A stretch of DNA of 64,000 nucleotides from positions 62,001 through 126,000 of the forward strand of contig JAENRP010000076.1 of the NCBI GenBank assembly GCA_024741835.1, given 5' to 3'. The DNA comes from Diplocarpon mali. Taxonomy: Eukaryota > Ascomycota > Leotiomycetes > Helotiales > Drepanopezizaceae. The position numbers and the translations under genes are program-made. Positions within the stretch are counted from its first letter, which is position 1. Every line of letters starts with the position of its first letter. This document shows positions 37,426-48,805 of the stretch, in pieces. The notes beneath the pieces were generated by a model. It ran no database searches and had not been told where the DNA came from. It saw nothing but the letters and a program-made list of their open reading frames with translations.

Positions 37426-38880
37426 CGATAGGTCAGTGAATATGATTCTTGGGGGGAGAAAGTCAGCGAGACGGCTAGAGAACGACCTTATCCCACACGG
37501 TCACCTCGAGGCTGGATAATTACACAGAATAGTTCAAAAGCGTTGCATACAGGGGATTTCTGTTAGTTATGTTGGTCAGTATTAAACATTCTTCATGAAT
37601 TGATGCAAAACTGTATCCTATCAGTTTGTGCTGATTTACCCCGGAGTAAGATACTCGCACAGTAGCTAGATCTATAGAAAATAAAATTCTTGCGAGGTGA
37701 CCAGATACCACAGCGCCTTGTCTCTCATATTATACTTTCCAGTACTTGGAAGCACTGAAATAGATATTTCTTCGACTTGAAGGAAATCTGATTTGAGAGA
37801 ACAACACAGACAAGTACCAGGTGTTTAAAAGACATGACTGATGTATATGCTCTTTGTCCGCCTAGACATACTTGGGAAACCCTCTTACCATACATTTGTG
37901 ACAGAACGTTATGATGGCTCAAGAGCGAAAAGCTGATAAGGTAGGTTTGGTGTGTGACATCAAAAGGAATCAACAATACCGTGAGGTCCTTATTCTTATT
38001 TCAAGTTACGCCGCGCCAAAGAAAGATTCTCCTCGTCTGGGGCCACTTTGGTCGCTCGAAGCTGAGCTTTTGAAGGAGTTGTACTGAAGCGTAAATCCGA
38101 AATCGACGTCCAGTGGAGTTTTTAGTATCAGCCACACAGCACTATTTCGCAGGGCAGCGCTGACTCGCACTAGCAAAACAATTCTAGAGGTAGTATACAA
38201 GATTTCGATTTCGACTTCGAGTTTCCGAGTTCCGGAGAGACTCAGTGAGTTACGCGTCGGTTGTTCTCTGTTCAAGGTAGCTCAACCTGAAATTCCGATG
38301 AATGCTGGGATCTTTCGACGACGTCAGGTTGAGAGTAACGACAGTGGATTTAGAGTATGATGGAACGGTTTTTCAACCCTCGAATTCAAATCAACTATTT
38401 AACGAATCGCTCCTACAATGATGACATTTCGCCTCAAGCAGCCTAAGTACTATCCGATTTGAACTTCGTTAAAAAATAGTTTTGTGATGGAGGTTGGAGC
38501 AGCTGGACGCGGCCCGAGAGTTCTATCCGCCGGCTACGTACATGCAAATATCTCTTGTATGCCATAACCACATTTTTATATCCCAGATACATAGATTATA
38601 GCTTATGGTCTATAACATATCCTTCTGACAACCGGTGGTTTGGAATTACTGCAAGAGCACTTGACTAATTCATTGGAGTTAAACACGAGCCGGTTAAGAC
38701 TAAGGGGACCTGATATCTACAAGTTGAAACAATGACATATTCGGCACTTTCATTTCTGGTTGTTAGAAGTAGCAAACCAGTACTGAACTTGCATTCGCTT
38801 GTTTTTGAATCTCTCTTTGTACTTAGCGCCAACCAATAGCAGAACATGACCGCTGGCTTTCTCTACTCTATGATGTCGAC
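37426..38880. other. Intergenic region, no gene seen
   Basis: 1.5 kb between two 2EXR genes, AT-rich. No supported ORF and no recognisable repeat connecting the two copies. Confidence 0.4.
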
Positions 38881-39821
38881 ATGGACACACCAGTCCCGAT
38901 ATATCCAATGTCCGCCAAAAGAGGGATCATTATAAATCGTGAAGTTGCCGAGGTTCTTCTTTCGCCAAACAGATCCCACCATGATGCTACCGGCTACTAA
39001 ATACCAAATTCTCGACTTCAGTCGGTCCTCTGCCAGTACCAGCCAACGATGAATATGAAATCAAGGACAGCTCCAAGCTCACAATCCCTGGAAACCTCCC
39101 TCTGGAACTTCACGATATGATTGTACATAAAAAGCCCCAACCATTTTTCGTGGTGTCTTGAGATCCGGGTCACAAGAATGTTCTTCTAAGGATCACGCCT
39201 AAGGGTCCGACTCGTCCGACATCCCAAATATTTACATGTCGTTGAAAAGAAGGCTAACTCCGCTGCGTAGGAGGAGCATGCCGCGTCAATATCACCTCGT
39301 GGTGCTCATGCTGTCTTGAAGAATGGCCGTCGCCCGTTACGAACGAGACTGTCGAGTAAGACCAGATTCAAGTCGTGGGTGCCTGTTCCGGCTCTTCTGC
39401 ACGTCTGCTCCCAGTCGAGAGAAGTAGGTCTCGAGAAGTATACAATGGTTTCAAACACCAAGGGCGACGACGGCATGGTGACGCATGAGATCTATGCAGA
39501 TCCGGAGTCTGATATCGTCGTTTTCACGGCCCAAGGGATATTTCTCCCCTGGAAGTTGTTTGAGAGCCTGGACGGAGAGACGCCCTCGGCAGATAGCAGC
39601 CCGTGGAGCCATGTTACGCACAGCTTCTGGAAAGTTGGAAGCTTGGTAACATCGGGGGCGGGGAGCAGGTCTTCGCCATCATCATGCACTCAAACGCTGC
39701 TTCGGATAACGACTGGGCTGTAATTAGGAAAATATTTTGGCCGCCGGGAGTTTCTCCGGGGGAGAAGTTGGCAGGCAATGCTTCTCGGTCTATCAGTATC
39801 TTCTGGGGTGGATTTTCCTGA
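38881..39821 (+). CDS. Second 2EXR paralogue, possibly decaying
   Basis: Homology to the upstream 2EXR gene is clear in two blocks: GNLPLELHDMI (about 39090-39122) and LLHVCSQSREVGLEKY...EIYADPESDIVVF (39390-39525). A four-exon model keeps the frame: 38881-38938, 39022-39122, 39271-39612 and 39669-39821, giving 217 residues. The third exon starts GAGGAGCATGCCGCG, like WEEYGAAS of the paralogue minus its Trp. The second intron splits the same motif position as in the paralogue. The last junction is weak: without the 56-nt intron (GTTACG...GCAG) the frame shifts at about 39640 and the protein ends at 39723. The first exon is also uncertain. It could therefore be either a divergent functional gene or a pseudogene; I lean slightly to a decaying copy. 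Confidence 0.5.
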
Positions 39822-40833
39822 AGATTCGGCATACGCGGAGTTCTCATGGTATTTGGTTTAATGGCTGACTTTGAGTCTGACGCTATCAAGTTCGATTTCT
39901 AGAGCTTGGTCAGTCAGGAACAGGGGTTTTGAGTAGTTGGCAACTACAATCATTATCGCAATGCCTCCTTTCGTATCAGTCGCGCTGCTACTGGAATAAA
40001 GCCGAATCAATACGCTTCTACCGCGTGACAATTCCACGATACAATTGTAGTCACCTTTAATAAGAGATGAACCAGTTGATATTAGTACTCAGAATGCAGT
40101 CACCTCAGTAATAGCTCGTTTAAGGTATTTGGGAAAGAATATGGCGCGGAGAAATGTTAGTCTGCCAAATAGATGAGTCGGATTTCTTCTTTTCTAATAC
40201 TTGGTCATGAGTACAAATACCTAATACTACCGCACCTTCGACCGGTTTAAAGGGTATCATAAAATAAAGATATCGATATGAAACAGGCTCTGGCGCGAGA
40301 TACCAGCTGGGTTAGTGTATGAGAGGGTTGAAAAGTAGAGTAAGACTTTAAACGCGGCGCTAAGTGTAAGGACGACGACAGTGAAGGATGTAGCTCGAGT
40401 GATAGTAATAGCTGAATAAGTAAGAGGTATATAACGAGGTAAGAATATGTAAAAGCTTGACAAGCTACGGATAGATACATATCAGTATGAAGAATCTATT
40501 GCTGGATATGTAGGTTTTGTATTTGTTTAAAACTCAACACTTTCGTCGGAAGCAACCGCATTAATTAGCCTATCACAAAATTTAGAGGGAGGCTCGAAAT
40601 GCTCTTTCCCATTTATGGGAATACCCTTTCTTCTTAGGTTTAGACAACTGGACCACATGGCGTGCCGTAAATGCTTAGCTACAAGTGTTTTCGGCATGTC
40701 GGTTGACGGAGCGAGCAAGAGATGATTTGGATCCTTGGCAACCAACCCCCCCTCCCCGAGCTCCAACAATCTCACACCTGCATCTTGCGCCGCGACTCCC
40801 CAATCTTCTGCCACGCGCCTCACGAGCCTGCAA
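39822..40833. other. Intergenic region, no gene seen
   Basis: About 1 kb. AT-rich on the left and GC-richer approaching the WBP11-like gene. Minus-strand frames overlapping its right end are shadows of that gene's 5' region. Confidence 0.4.
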
Positions 40834-41879
40834 ATGCCGAAAGAGAAATCCGTAAACCCGGCGCAAGCAGCGCGCAAAGCCGAGAAAGCCAAAGCCATCA
40901 AGAAAGGTGCCCAGTCCCTTTCCCGAGCCCATAACATACCCGCGTCTCTCTGCTTTCCCCGTCCACCTCGCATTGCATGGCTCTGCCACAGAGAGGGAAA
41001 GATGTATGACTGACCCGCAGCACAGGCAAGGCCGAAGCGCAGCACCGGCGCAATGAGAAGCTAGCTAAGCGCAACCCAGCGCACCTCGAAAAGGAGCTCG
41101 CAGACCTCAAGGCCCTCGAGACAGCAGGCACGCTCACCTCGCACGAGAAGTCCATCGTCGAAGGCCTGGAGCGCGACCTCAAAGCCGTGAAGAAGGCGCG
41201 CGAAGCTCTGGGGGATGCCGCGCCGACCTTCGGGTCTGGGTCGGGGAGGCCGGGCAGAGAAAGGGATGGAGTGCGGGGAGGCATGCGAGGAGGGAGAGGG
41301 GGCGGCGTCCTGGGGAAGAGGAGGAGAGACGATGGGGAGAGCAGCGAGGAGAGTGACGTGCCCGAGGATGTGAAGAGGATACCTATGCCGCGCGACACGC
41401 CCCCGCCGATCCCGAAGGAGATCCTGGACAGGTGGTACCAGAAACGGCGACAGCGGATCGCGGCCCAGTATCCCAACTCTGCTGCTGCTGGCGCCGGCGG
41501 AGCGGCGGGAGCAGGTACGAGCGCGAACAGCACGCCGCTGGGGGCCAACGAGAGGAGGGTCGGGGGAGGGGCGGGGGAGGGGCAGAGGGAGAGGGTGGTG
41601 GTGGAAGCCAAGACGGTCTACGAGGCCAAGCCAGCCATCAGGGATCTGAGGAAAGAGGCTACGAGTTTCGTGCCTGCTGCTGTGCGGATGAAGCTGGACA
41701 AGGCCCGGGGGGTTGGAGGACTCGTTGAGCCCGAAGAGGCGGACGTGCTCGAGCGCGCTGGATACCTGGGGAAGAAGGCAAGCGGCGGAGGAGAGGGCAA
41801 GGGGGAGGGTGGAGAGCATGCGGTGCGGACAGGTGCTAAGACGATACGGATGGAAGAGGTCGATGATGAGGATGGCTAG
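40834..41879 (+). CDS. WBP11-family splicing factor
   Basis: Two exons, 40834-40906 and 41026-41879, with a GTGCCC...CACAG intron, give 308 residues. The N-terminal MPKEKSVNPAQAARKAEKAK, then KKGKAEAQHRRNEKLAKRNP, is the Wbp11 domain (Pfam Wbp11) found at the start of WW-domain-binding protein 11. Downstream come a coiled-coil (about 35-80), an Arg/Gly-rich segment (RGGMRGGRGGGVLGKRRR), Pro-rich PPPIPKEILDRWYQ, and an acidic C-terminus (EEVDDEDG). In animals WBP11 is a nuclear spliceosome-associated protein that binds PQBP1 through proline-rich WW ligands. The fungal protein is shorter. Very high GC with G-rich repeats encodes the low-complexity middle; many open frames on the other strand are shadows. 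Confidence 0.85.
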
Positions 41880-42480
41880 AGAGCCAATAGCCCCGGCACT
41901 CGGATATAGTTACGGGGTACCCAGAATCAAGCATACAAACAACACCGAAGCTTCTGATACAGTGGTCATTGCGGCATCCGAGAGTGGTGAAGAGATGGGG
42001 CCACCGACCCCCAAAATCTCCATGCCAGGAAATGAGATTCGCTCAGAGGCGCTGGCAGGAAGCTGTAGCAGGTAGCTCTGACCATGGAGTAACAAATGAT
42101 GAAGAAACTACAACAAAAGGAGGGCAAGAAGAGGAGACCCAAGTGTACAGCCCAACCAACTTCTACCAGCGACGAGCAAGTCAGCGTGGCACGCAAAGTA
42201 AGACGAGTCACAGGCGCAAAGCAAGCAAGTTGTCTTTTTCCAGATACATTGTTCGTTCTATTTCCTAGATCACTTATTTTTTATCTGTTCCCACGGGGTA
42301 TCTTTGGCTACCAGCCACATATCAAACAAGCAAACTCCACCTCCCAGACGACAAGTTACAAGAGGGGGGGGGGGAGAGAGAGAGAGAGAGAGGGAAAAAA
42401 AAAAGAGAGAAACAAAGAGGAAAACAAAGGCATCTGGAACATGCGAGACCTGTTCGATTTCGGGAAGATCAAGCCTCCTT
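41880..42480. other. Intergenic region with a GA microsatellite
   Basis: About 0.6 kb between convergent genes, presumably containing both 3' UTRs. It includes the purine tract 42362-42412. Confidence 0.5.
42362..42412. repeat. Purine tract: G-run, GA dinucleotides, A-run
   Basis: A run of about 12 G, then about nine GA dinucleotides, then GGG, ten A and more GA. It lies between two convergent 3' ends. Confidence 0.9.
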
Positions 42481-43884
42481 TCATTGGATCAGAGCACTGC
42501 GGCCCTGGATACGGTCAGCCATAGTCATGTTGCCGGCGGCGCTCGGCTTGACGACCTTGCGGCGGCGGGGGTGCTCGATGTCGAGCTCGGCGCCGCCGTC
42601 CCGGGCCCAGAACCACTCCTCCACGGCATCCGAGGGCCCGACGGTCGACAGGCGGGCCGGGACCTGGATCCACTCGTTGGCCGTGTTCAGCATGTGCATG
42701 CGGGCCCGGCCGTACTCGTCGGCGTGCTTGGGGGACATGCTCAGGCGCGAGCGCGTGTCGGCCGCGGCGTGCAGGCGGACGGCGATGTGGTCGACGCCGC
42801 TCGAGGCACGGCTGATCTGCTGGATGAGGGAGAGGTTGCAGGGCTCCGAGGTGGAGAAGTCCATGGTGAGGGAGCGGAAGTTGTTCATGAGCTGGATCTT
42901 GTGGGCTGTGAGGCTCAGGACGCGGCCGCTGCGCTCCTCATCGCCGCTGGAGACACGTTAGCATGCGTCTGTGGCGGTGGGGTGGCAGGGCGTCGGCTTA
43001 CTTGAGGCCCCATTGCATGTAGATGTTTCTGAAGACCAGCAAGTCCTTGAGCTTCTTCGTGCCGAACTTGGCCTCGTTATCGACATCGATGCTGCAGTTG
43101 GTCTCCCTGTAGATAACCTTAACCTCTTCACCGAGAAACGGGTCCCGAGCAAGAGCAAGAACCAAGGCAGGGGCTTGGCCGTCGTGGCGCACAGCAAGAT
43201 TTCCACAGAGAGGGTAGATCATGCTACGGATCTCGTTGGGAAGCTCCTTGAAGGCGAAGGGTCGGATATCGTTGAAGGAAACTTTCTTGGCACTAACAGA
43301 CTCCTCCATAGTAGGTCCTTGGAGCTCCAAATTGCTGAACGGGACGTTTGGATCCAAGGCGAAGAAGATGGCTGGGACGATGGGGGCATCGGAGCTTGTA
43401 GCAGCAGCGATTTGGGACACCACAGCCTTCTCAGCCAGGGCAAGAATAGCGAGCTCCTCCTTGCTCACCGTGCGAGACTCCTGAAAAGCGTGTTAGTAGG
43501 TGTTCACAACTTCTTACCGGACAGTCCCTGTAAACCTGCTCGGTCGCGATTTCTGTCTCGGGGTGAAAGTGAAGAGATGAGACGTACTGTGCCTTCAAAA
43601 GCAACAAACCCTGGTCCATCAAGAAGCTGAGCCGCAGTATTATCATGGTGACTGAAGGTGTCCTTTGCACGCAAGACGATCTCCTCGATCGCAGCTTTGA
43701 TGCTAGCTCCGTCCACAAGCTCAGCAGCTTTGTAGGGACGAGCAGTCCTACCCGACTTGAGGGTATAGTAGGCCCGAACAGCAACTTGGTCATCAACCTC
43801 CGACTCTCTGGTAGTAGCAGCGCTACTGAGCCAAGTACGGCCAAAACGACCTGGGCTGACTGGAGGAACTACAGGACCAGCCAT
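42481..43884 (-). CDS. Unclassified 413-residue protein with F-box-like segment
   Basis: Three exons, 43588-43884, 43002-43480 and 42481-42946, join in frame with GTACGT...CAG and GTAAGC...CAG introns. The start at 43884 (MAGPVVPPVSPGRFGRTWL) is the first in-frame ATG; an upstream ATG at 44120 opens a different frame and could belong to an unmodelled 5' exon. The middle carries FKELPNEIRSMIYPLC at about residue 153, an F-box/2EXR-like LPxEIRxxIY motif, followed by LVFRNIYMQWGL. The C-terminal exon (about 155 residues) contains a helical segment and the acidic-aromatic VEEWFWARDG. It resembles fungal hypothetical proteins that begin with a 2EXR/F-box-like core, but the N-terminal 150 residues are unusual for that. 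Function unknown. Confidence 0.65.
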
Positions 43885-45412
43885 TAAAGCGCGGCGGCCG
43901 AGGAGAGCAGCACGACTGGGGCGAGCACGGCGGGAACCGGAGAATTGAGTTCTTGGATGGATTCGAGTCGACAGAGTGAAGTAGCTGAGATTGTATGAGG
44001 CAGTGTTTGGTAAAAGCGATGAGACGTGCTTGAGGTTGAGCTTGTTCCTTGGTGCGAAGTGCAAATTTCGATATGCGAGGAAGAAAGATGAAGGGCCTGG
44101 GAAAGAACACCAAAAGCCATTTTATGCGTGTACGTGGCCCTGAAATCTGGGTGGCTGGTGGTTTAGCGTAGATTCATTTGTATATGGTTGAAGTTTTGAA
44201 CGTGAAAGCCGAGTTCGCCTTTCAAAATCGCTAAGCGACGAGGGCATTGTGCAGCACCCCTAAGATAGCAACCCCATCAGGAAAATTACGAGTAGCTGCC
44301 GAGGAAAAGAAATACACAAGAGAGTCTACTGCTCTTAGTGAGGCTCTCCATTATATTTAAAGACGATTTCATACGGTTTGGAGGTTGTAGGGGCTCGATA
44401 GGCATCCAGGAGCCAGCGTCCTGGGACGATTACGACCTCGCCTTCAAAACAAGCGCATCAATGCGGGTTTTGACTTACAAGCCTGACTGAAAAAGCATGA
44501 ACCATAACATCAAGAGCCAGTGAGAAGCGAAATGCTGAGTGCATAGCTACTCTCAATCACCAGGAAAGAAACGAGTGGCCCCAAAAAACAATCACGTGAC
44601 AGCGAACGAACAAGGGAAGGACAGTAAACACGCCGGGAAGCGGGCCAGAAAATGAGCTTCCGTATTTATTGCTGAAAATGACTGCCTGCACCGAGTCTCT
44701 GTCAACCCAATGGCAGTAAAGCCCGGTCACTATACAATCATCTACCACAACAGAGACCACAAGTCATCACCGTCGTCGTAATCCATCTCAGCTCCAGTTA
44801 ATCACTCCCCGCCGGACCCTATTTGATTGATATACAGCGTCGAGAGCCTCCTCCAGCCATGGACCCATTTCTGCATTCTTCGTATACCTAAGACTTCGCC
44901 CATCGGCTAGAGAAGCTTCTCAGACGCTCAGAATCCACAGGGTAATTCTCCGTTCCTGGGCGTAGTAGAAATTATATGCAGGGCTTCAGGGACGCCGACT
45001 CAAATGCGATATTACCAGAAAGAGAAAACAAGAATGTTTGCGTCGAGACGCAAGAGTCTTCACGTCGGTATCCCGAAGTAACCACAGAAGTTGATGTGTA
45101 ACCGAGGCCACAATATCTAAATCCCGGTCTTGTTATTAAGCCACAGAATAGGTGGTTATCCTCGCGGGATGCTGTCCGAGTCGCTCTTTCGTCCCCGATC
45201 ACATCCATTAAAGCGAAGTAAAAAAGAGTTTGTTTATATGTAAGTTGAAGTCGATGAAGCCGAGAATCGAGAAAGTGGCCGTCGATGAAACAAAATTAGG
45301 TGTGAACAGGAGGCTTGACGCCCGCAGGTAAACTCCACAGATGAAACTGATCACAAACTCTGGACACTCGACATGATCGATGTCGAGGACCCCTTTTTTA
45401 AACTCCATCAAT
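43885..45412. other. Intergenic region, no gene seen
   Basis: 1.5 kb between two minus-strand genes. No supported ORF. The 43.9-44.2 kb part is probably the 5' UTR and promoter of the 413-residue protein. Confidence 0.4.
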
Positions 45413-47989
45413 CTACCTGACGCCAATGGGAGGTCGAGGTCCTAAGCTGCTCTGGCTACTGTGTGCAGAGGGCTCTGAATCGATGTTGGCGCTGTCACCA
45501 CTCCCCGCGCTAGCGCTCGCACTACCCGTCAGACTTCGAACTTGAACAGGGCCTTTGGGTGGATGAAGGGCGCTCACCCCAGCAAATTGCTCAACTTGTT
45601 GCGGTGCAACCGTATTGCCATGTCCTGGCGGGTGGCGAGGAACTGGCTGTCTCATTGCCCCTGGGGGTGAAGGCCGACCATTAACTTGTGCTCTCGGCAC
45701 CAAATAGCCGTTCGGCGGTGACGGACGGCCGCCTCTTCCAACCTGCGGACTGTATGGATTTCCAGGCGATTGGCTTGCTCTTCGGGGATACGGGCCACTT
45801 TGGCCGTTGGGGCCCTGTGGATGTCCGTATTGAAGTTCATCCAATCGTGCAGACGTCAGGGAGTTCGTCCTAGATTCCAGGCCCATCTGAGCTCGGTCAA
45901 CGTTACCGTAGCGATTCGAAGAATAGCCTATGAGCGGATCATCCATCAAATTATCATGGAGACCGGGTACCTGACTGATAAGTCGAGCGCTAGAACGGTT
46001 CCTGGGAAAGCTGGGGCGCATGAAGCCGCCTCCCCTACGTGCTGCAGGTTCCCCGAATTCTGGGTTCTTCCGAATTTGGCTCTGACTTGGAGTGGCCTTC
46101 CGATTGCGTCTCGATGTTACGCTCATCATGTCGAAATTGTCCGGGTCGATCATGGGAGCCATGGGAGCGTCTGCCGGGTCAAAGAAGTCATCGTCGTCAT
46201 CTTCATCGAATCCACCGTTCCGCACGGATGGTGTAGGGGGACCTCTGCGAAGCGGGCCTCGTCCACCTCCGCCGTTTCTCAAGCGCATTTCCTGCTCACG
46301 CAACGCAAGTTCCCGTTGCCTCAACATCAACTCACGTTCTCGGAGGGCCATATCAGTCGTCTCTCCACCATGATTAGACTCCCCGGACTCAGGGATGTCA
46401 TCGTACAACACCAGGTGGCTGAATTCCTCGAGATCATTGCCTTCCATAGATCCACGCCGAGATTGAGCTCTTCCCGAATATCCACTGCCCGGCATTGGGC
46501 GTCCATACCCGTTCGGCGGACCTCCATTCATCGAGGGTGGGCCTCGACGCATCATCCCGGGTGGTGGGCCGTTCATTGACGGTCCCCTTCCTCTACCCCT
46601 GGGAGCACCATTACCATTCATGGCTCCGTTCATCATGTGTCTGGTGGGGGGCGCCGAGGATAATCGAACGGGAGGGTTAGTCATGGCAGGCGAAGCCACC
46701 GGAGCGTCTTTCTTCTGCTGGTTTGTGGTATTTAGACAGTGCAAGATGGCGTACAGCGTTTCAATTCTGGGCACTCGTACTCCGGCATCTTGAGCGAGCT
46801 TGATTGGCGACCCAAGGTATGTCTCGACTTCCATCGGTCTCTTCGCCATAAAGTCTTGATACATGATGCTATTTACCTCGGTAGGGCGGACCATGTCTGC
46901 CATGATCTTTGCCTTGAAGTCCGCTGCGAAAACGCATTCCTGAGCTTTTGCAACGTTGAGAAGCTCGTCGAACACCTCGGAGACTAGGGCCCTGACACCG
47001 ACCTTTTCGAGAAGCGATGCGTGCGATGGTGTCTCAAGTATGACGCTCAGGGGGTGGAACGAGATTGGCCTGGGACCAGTTGTTAGTGGGCCGCGCTTGT
47101 AGAGAGGAACAGAGTGCCCTTACCCGATCATCCGTTCATATTGTTGTTGTCGGATGTTGGCAGAGACGTGGCAATCCACCTGCCCACTGCTCAAAGTCAT
47201 AGCTAAGGCATCTGCCATGTCCCCTTGCATCGCGCTGGGGGTCGAAGAATTTTTGTTCGCCGGCCCAACCCATACTTCAGTTGATCCCTTGTGTTCAAAT
47301 TCGCTTGCTCCTAGCTGTATGATTTCCGCGCCCGAAACGAGGGAAAGAACCACGTTGCTTGGAAACCTTGATTCCAGTTGTGCCTCGACCCCTAGCGTAT
47401 GCGTCGTGTTGACGAGTATACATGTATGCTGGGGCGTAACGACGGATTCGATGACGGAGGCCAGGTCGTAAACATCCGGAAGAGCCTTGACGCAGAGTAA
47501 GACATAGTCGAAGGCGCCATCTTTCGTATTTGCTGCGTCTTCTGGCGCTCGCACGACTGTTCTCTCCGTGGTCAGTCTCGATCCAGATGTCCAAGGCCGT
47601 CTGTGACAGGATCTCACCATTTCGAGGCTTGAATCTTTCATTGCCAAAAGACGACGATCTGCCAGAATCAATTATATGTTACGGCGAGACGAAGATCAGG
47701 ACGTACTTGAACGAAATACCATATTGATGAACTGCATCAAAACCGCTCTTCCACACAAGAGTCACGTCACACGCATTCGTGGCTTGTAGTCGCCATGACA
47801 GAAAAGCCGATACTGCGTTGCCGCCCACTATAGAATCTCATTAGTTGCGTCGCCATATTGACTATCGACAAACCAGCACATAGAGGAACGGAAGAGAGAT
47901 TCGCCAATGTGCTGGGAATGTGGATCAGTGGTACGAGAACGGATAGACCAACCTGACAGGATCCGGAGGCGTGGAGCAGTTGGTGCCAT
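45413..47989 (-). CDS. Ketopantoate reductase-fold protein with long disordered C-terminal tail
   Basis: Five exons, 47953-47989, 47707-47827, 47618-47658, 47124-47556 and 45413-47069, give 762 residues with all phases consistent. An N-terminal Rossmann segment (LRILSVGGNAVSAFLSWRLQ) and FDYVLLCVKALP mark the ApbA/PanE (2-dehydropantoate 2-reductase) family. The C-terminal helical domain follows (YERMIGPISFHPLSVILE...). From about residue 330 the tail is Pro/Gly/Asn/Arg-rich with an acidic run (DEDDDDDFFDP) and a charged helix (RERELMLRQRELALREQEM). It is about 430 residues long and almost certainly disordered. Canonical PanE is about 300 residues and reduces ketopantoate with NADPH for pantothenate synthesis. 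The catalytic Lys of the RKLAVN helix seems replaced here (ERMIGP), so activity is doubtful. Confidence 0.8.
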
Positions 47990-48740
47990 CTTGAGCGAAT
48001 GGAGAATTCCTCTAGATCTCTGCGTCTGTTGCTTTCCGTAGTCTATGTGACCGCAGTATCCGCAGCGGTGAAGATCCTCCTATCAGGCTAGCCGGCTTCA
48101 GGTCGTCGCCGAAATGGATCGTGAGTAGTGTAGTAGCTTCTGCCGCAATTGCCTGCCGCTTTTCTCGGACCAAACGAGAGCGGATGCAGTGGGCAGAGAC
48201 GGTTGCTGTAACGAGCGTGACGCCGTGGGAGAACGTGGCGTTCTCGCTGGTTGAGAGAGGCGCGGATGGTGTCGCAGAGAGCGCGTGTGGGAAAAAGTTT
48301 TGGCTGAGGAATGAGCGTGTGGGAAGGGAACGTCGTGTGCGGACGGGGGGGGGATAAGGTGGGCGGGCTCGCGTCGAACGAGCAGCAGTGGTTGTCGACG
48401 TGCTTGCTGGCTTGGCTACCAGAAGACCAATTACTTTAGCAGCTGCAGCAGGAAGGCCATCCAGCTTACGATCCCTGACGAGATATTTTCCGGTCGCTTG
48501 CGCAGGCCAGTGAAGAGTAAATGGGACGCGGACCTGGCAATATAACGGCGGATCGAGGAGGATTTGATTTGGCAGCTGTCGACAGCAGCCTCGAGTTCGA
48601 GGGAGTGATGGCAGCGAAGCAGAAGACGGCAGAGTCGAGGGGGGGTATCCTCGTTCATTCGTTTCGATCGTCTGTTCGTTCGCAGGTGGTGAGGGAGAAG
48701 CTCGTGAGGGCTGATACGAGAGATGGTTGAGCTGGTATGA

Positions 48741-48805
48741 TGGTGTTGATGGTGTGGGAACAGGAGCTGGGATTGGAATTGGAGTTGGAACTGGATGTGG
48801 GCTTG
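48741..48805 (+). repeat. Degenerate GGAATTGGA/GTTGGAACTGG-type tandem repeat
   Basis: Imperfect hexamer-like repeats of GGAxxTGG (ggagctgggattggaattggagttggaactggatgtggg). This low-complexity sequence gives artificial Gly-rich frames. Confidence 0.6.

Noticed and set aside
40898..41819. Two long minus-strand ORFs over 230 codons
   Set aside because: They are shadows of the GC-rich WBP11-like gene on the plus strand, which has clear family motifs.
42304..43630. Plus-strand ORFs of 144-233 codons
   Set aside because: They lie antisense to the spliced 413-residue gene, whose splice phases all agree.
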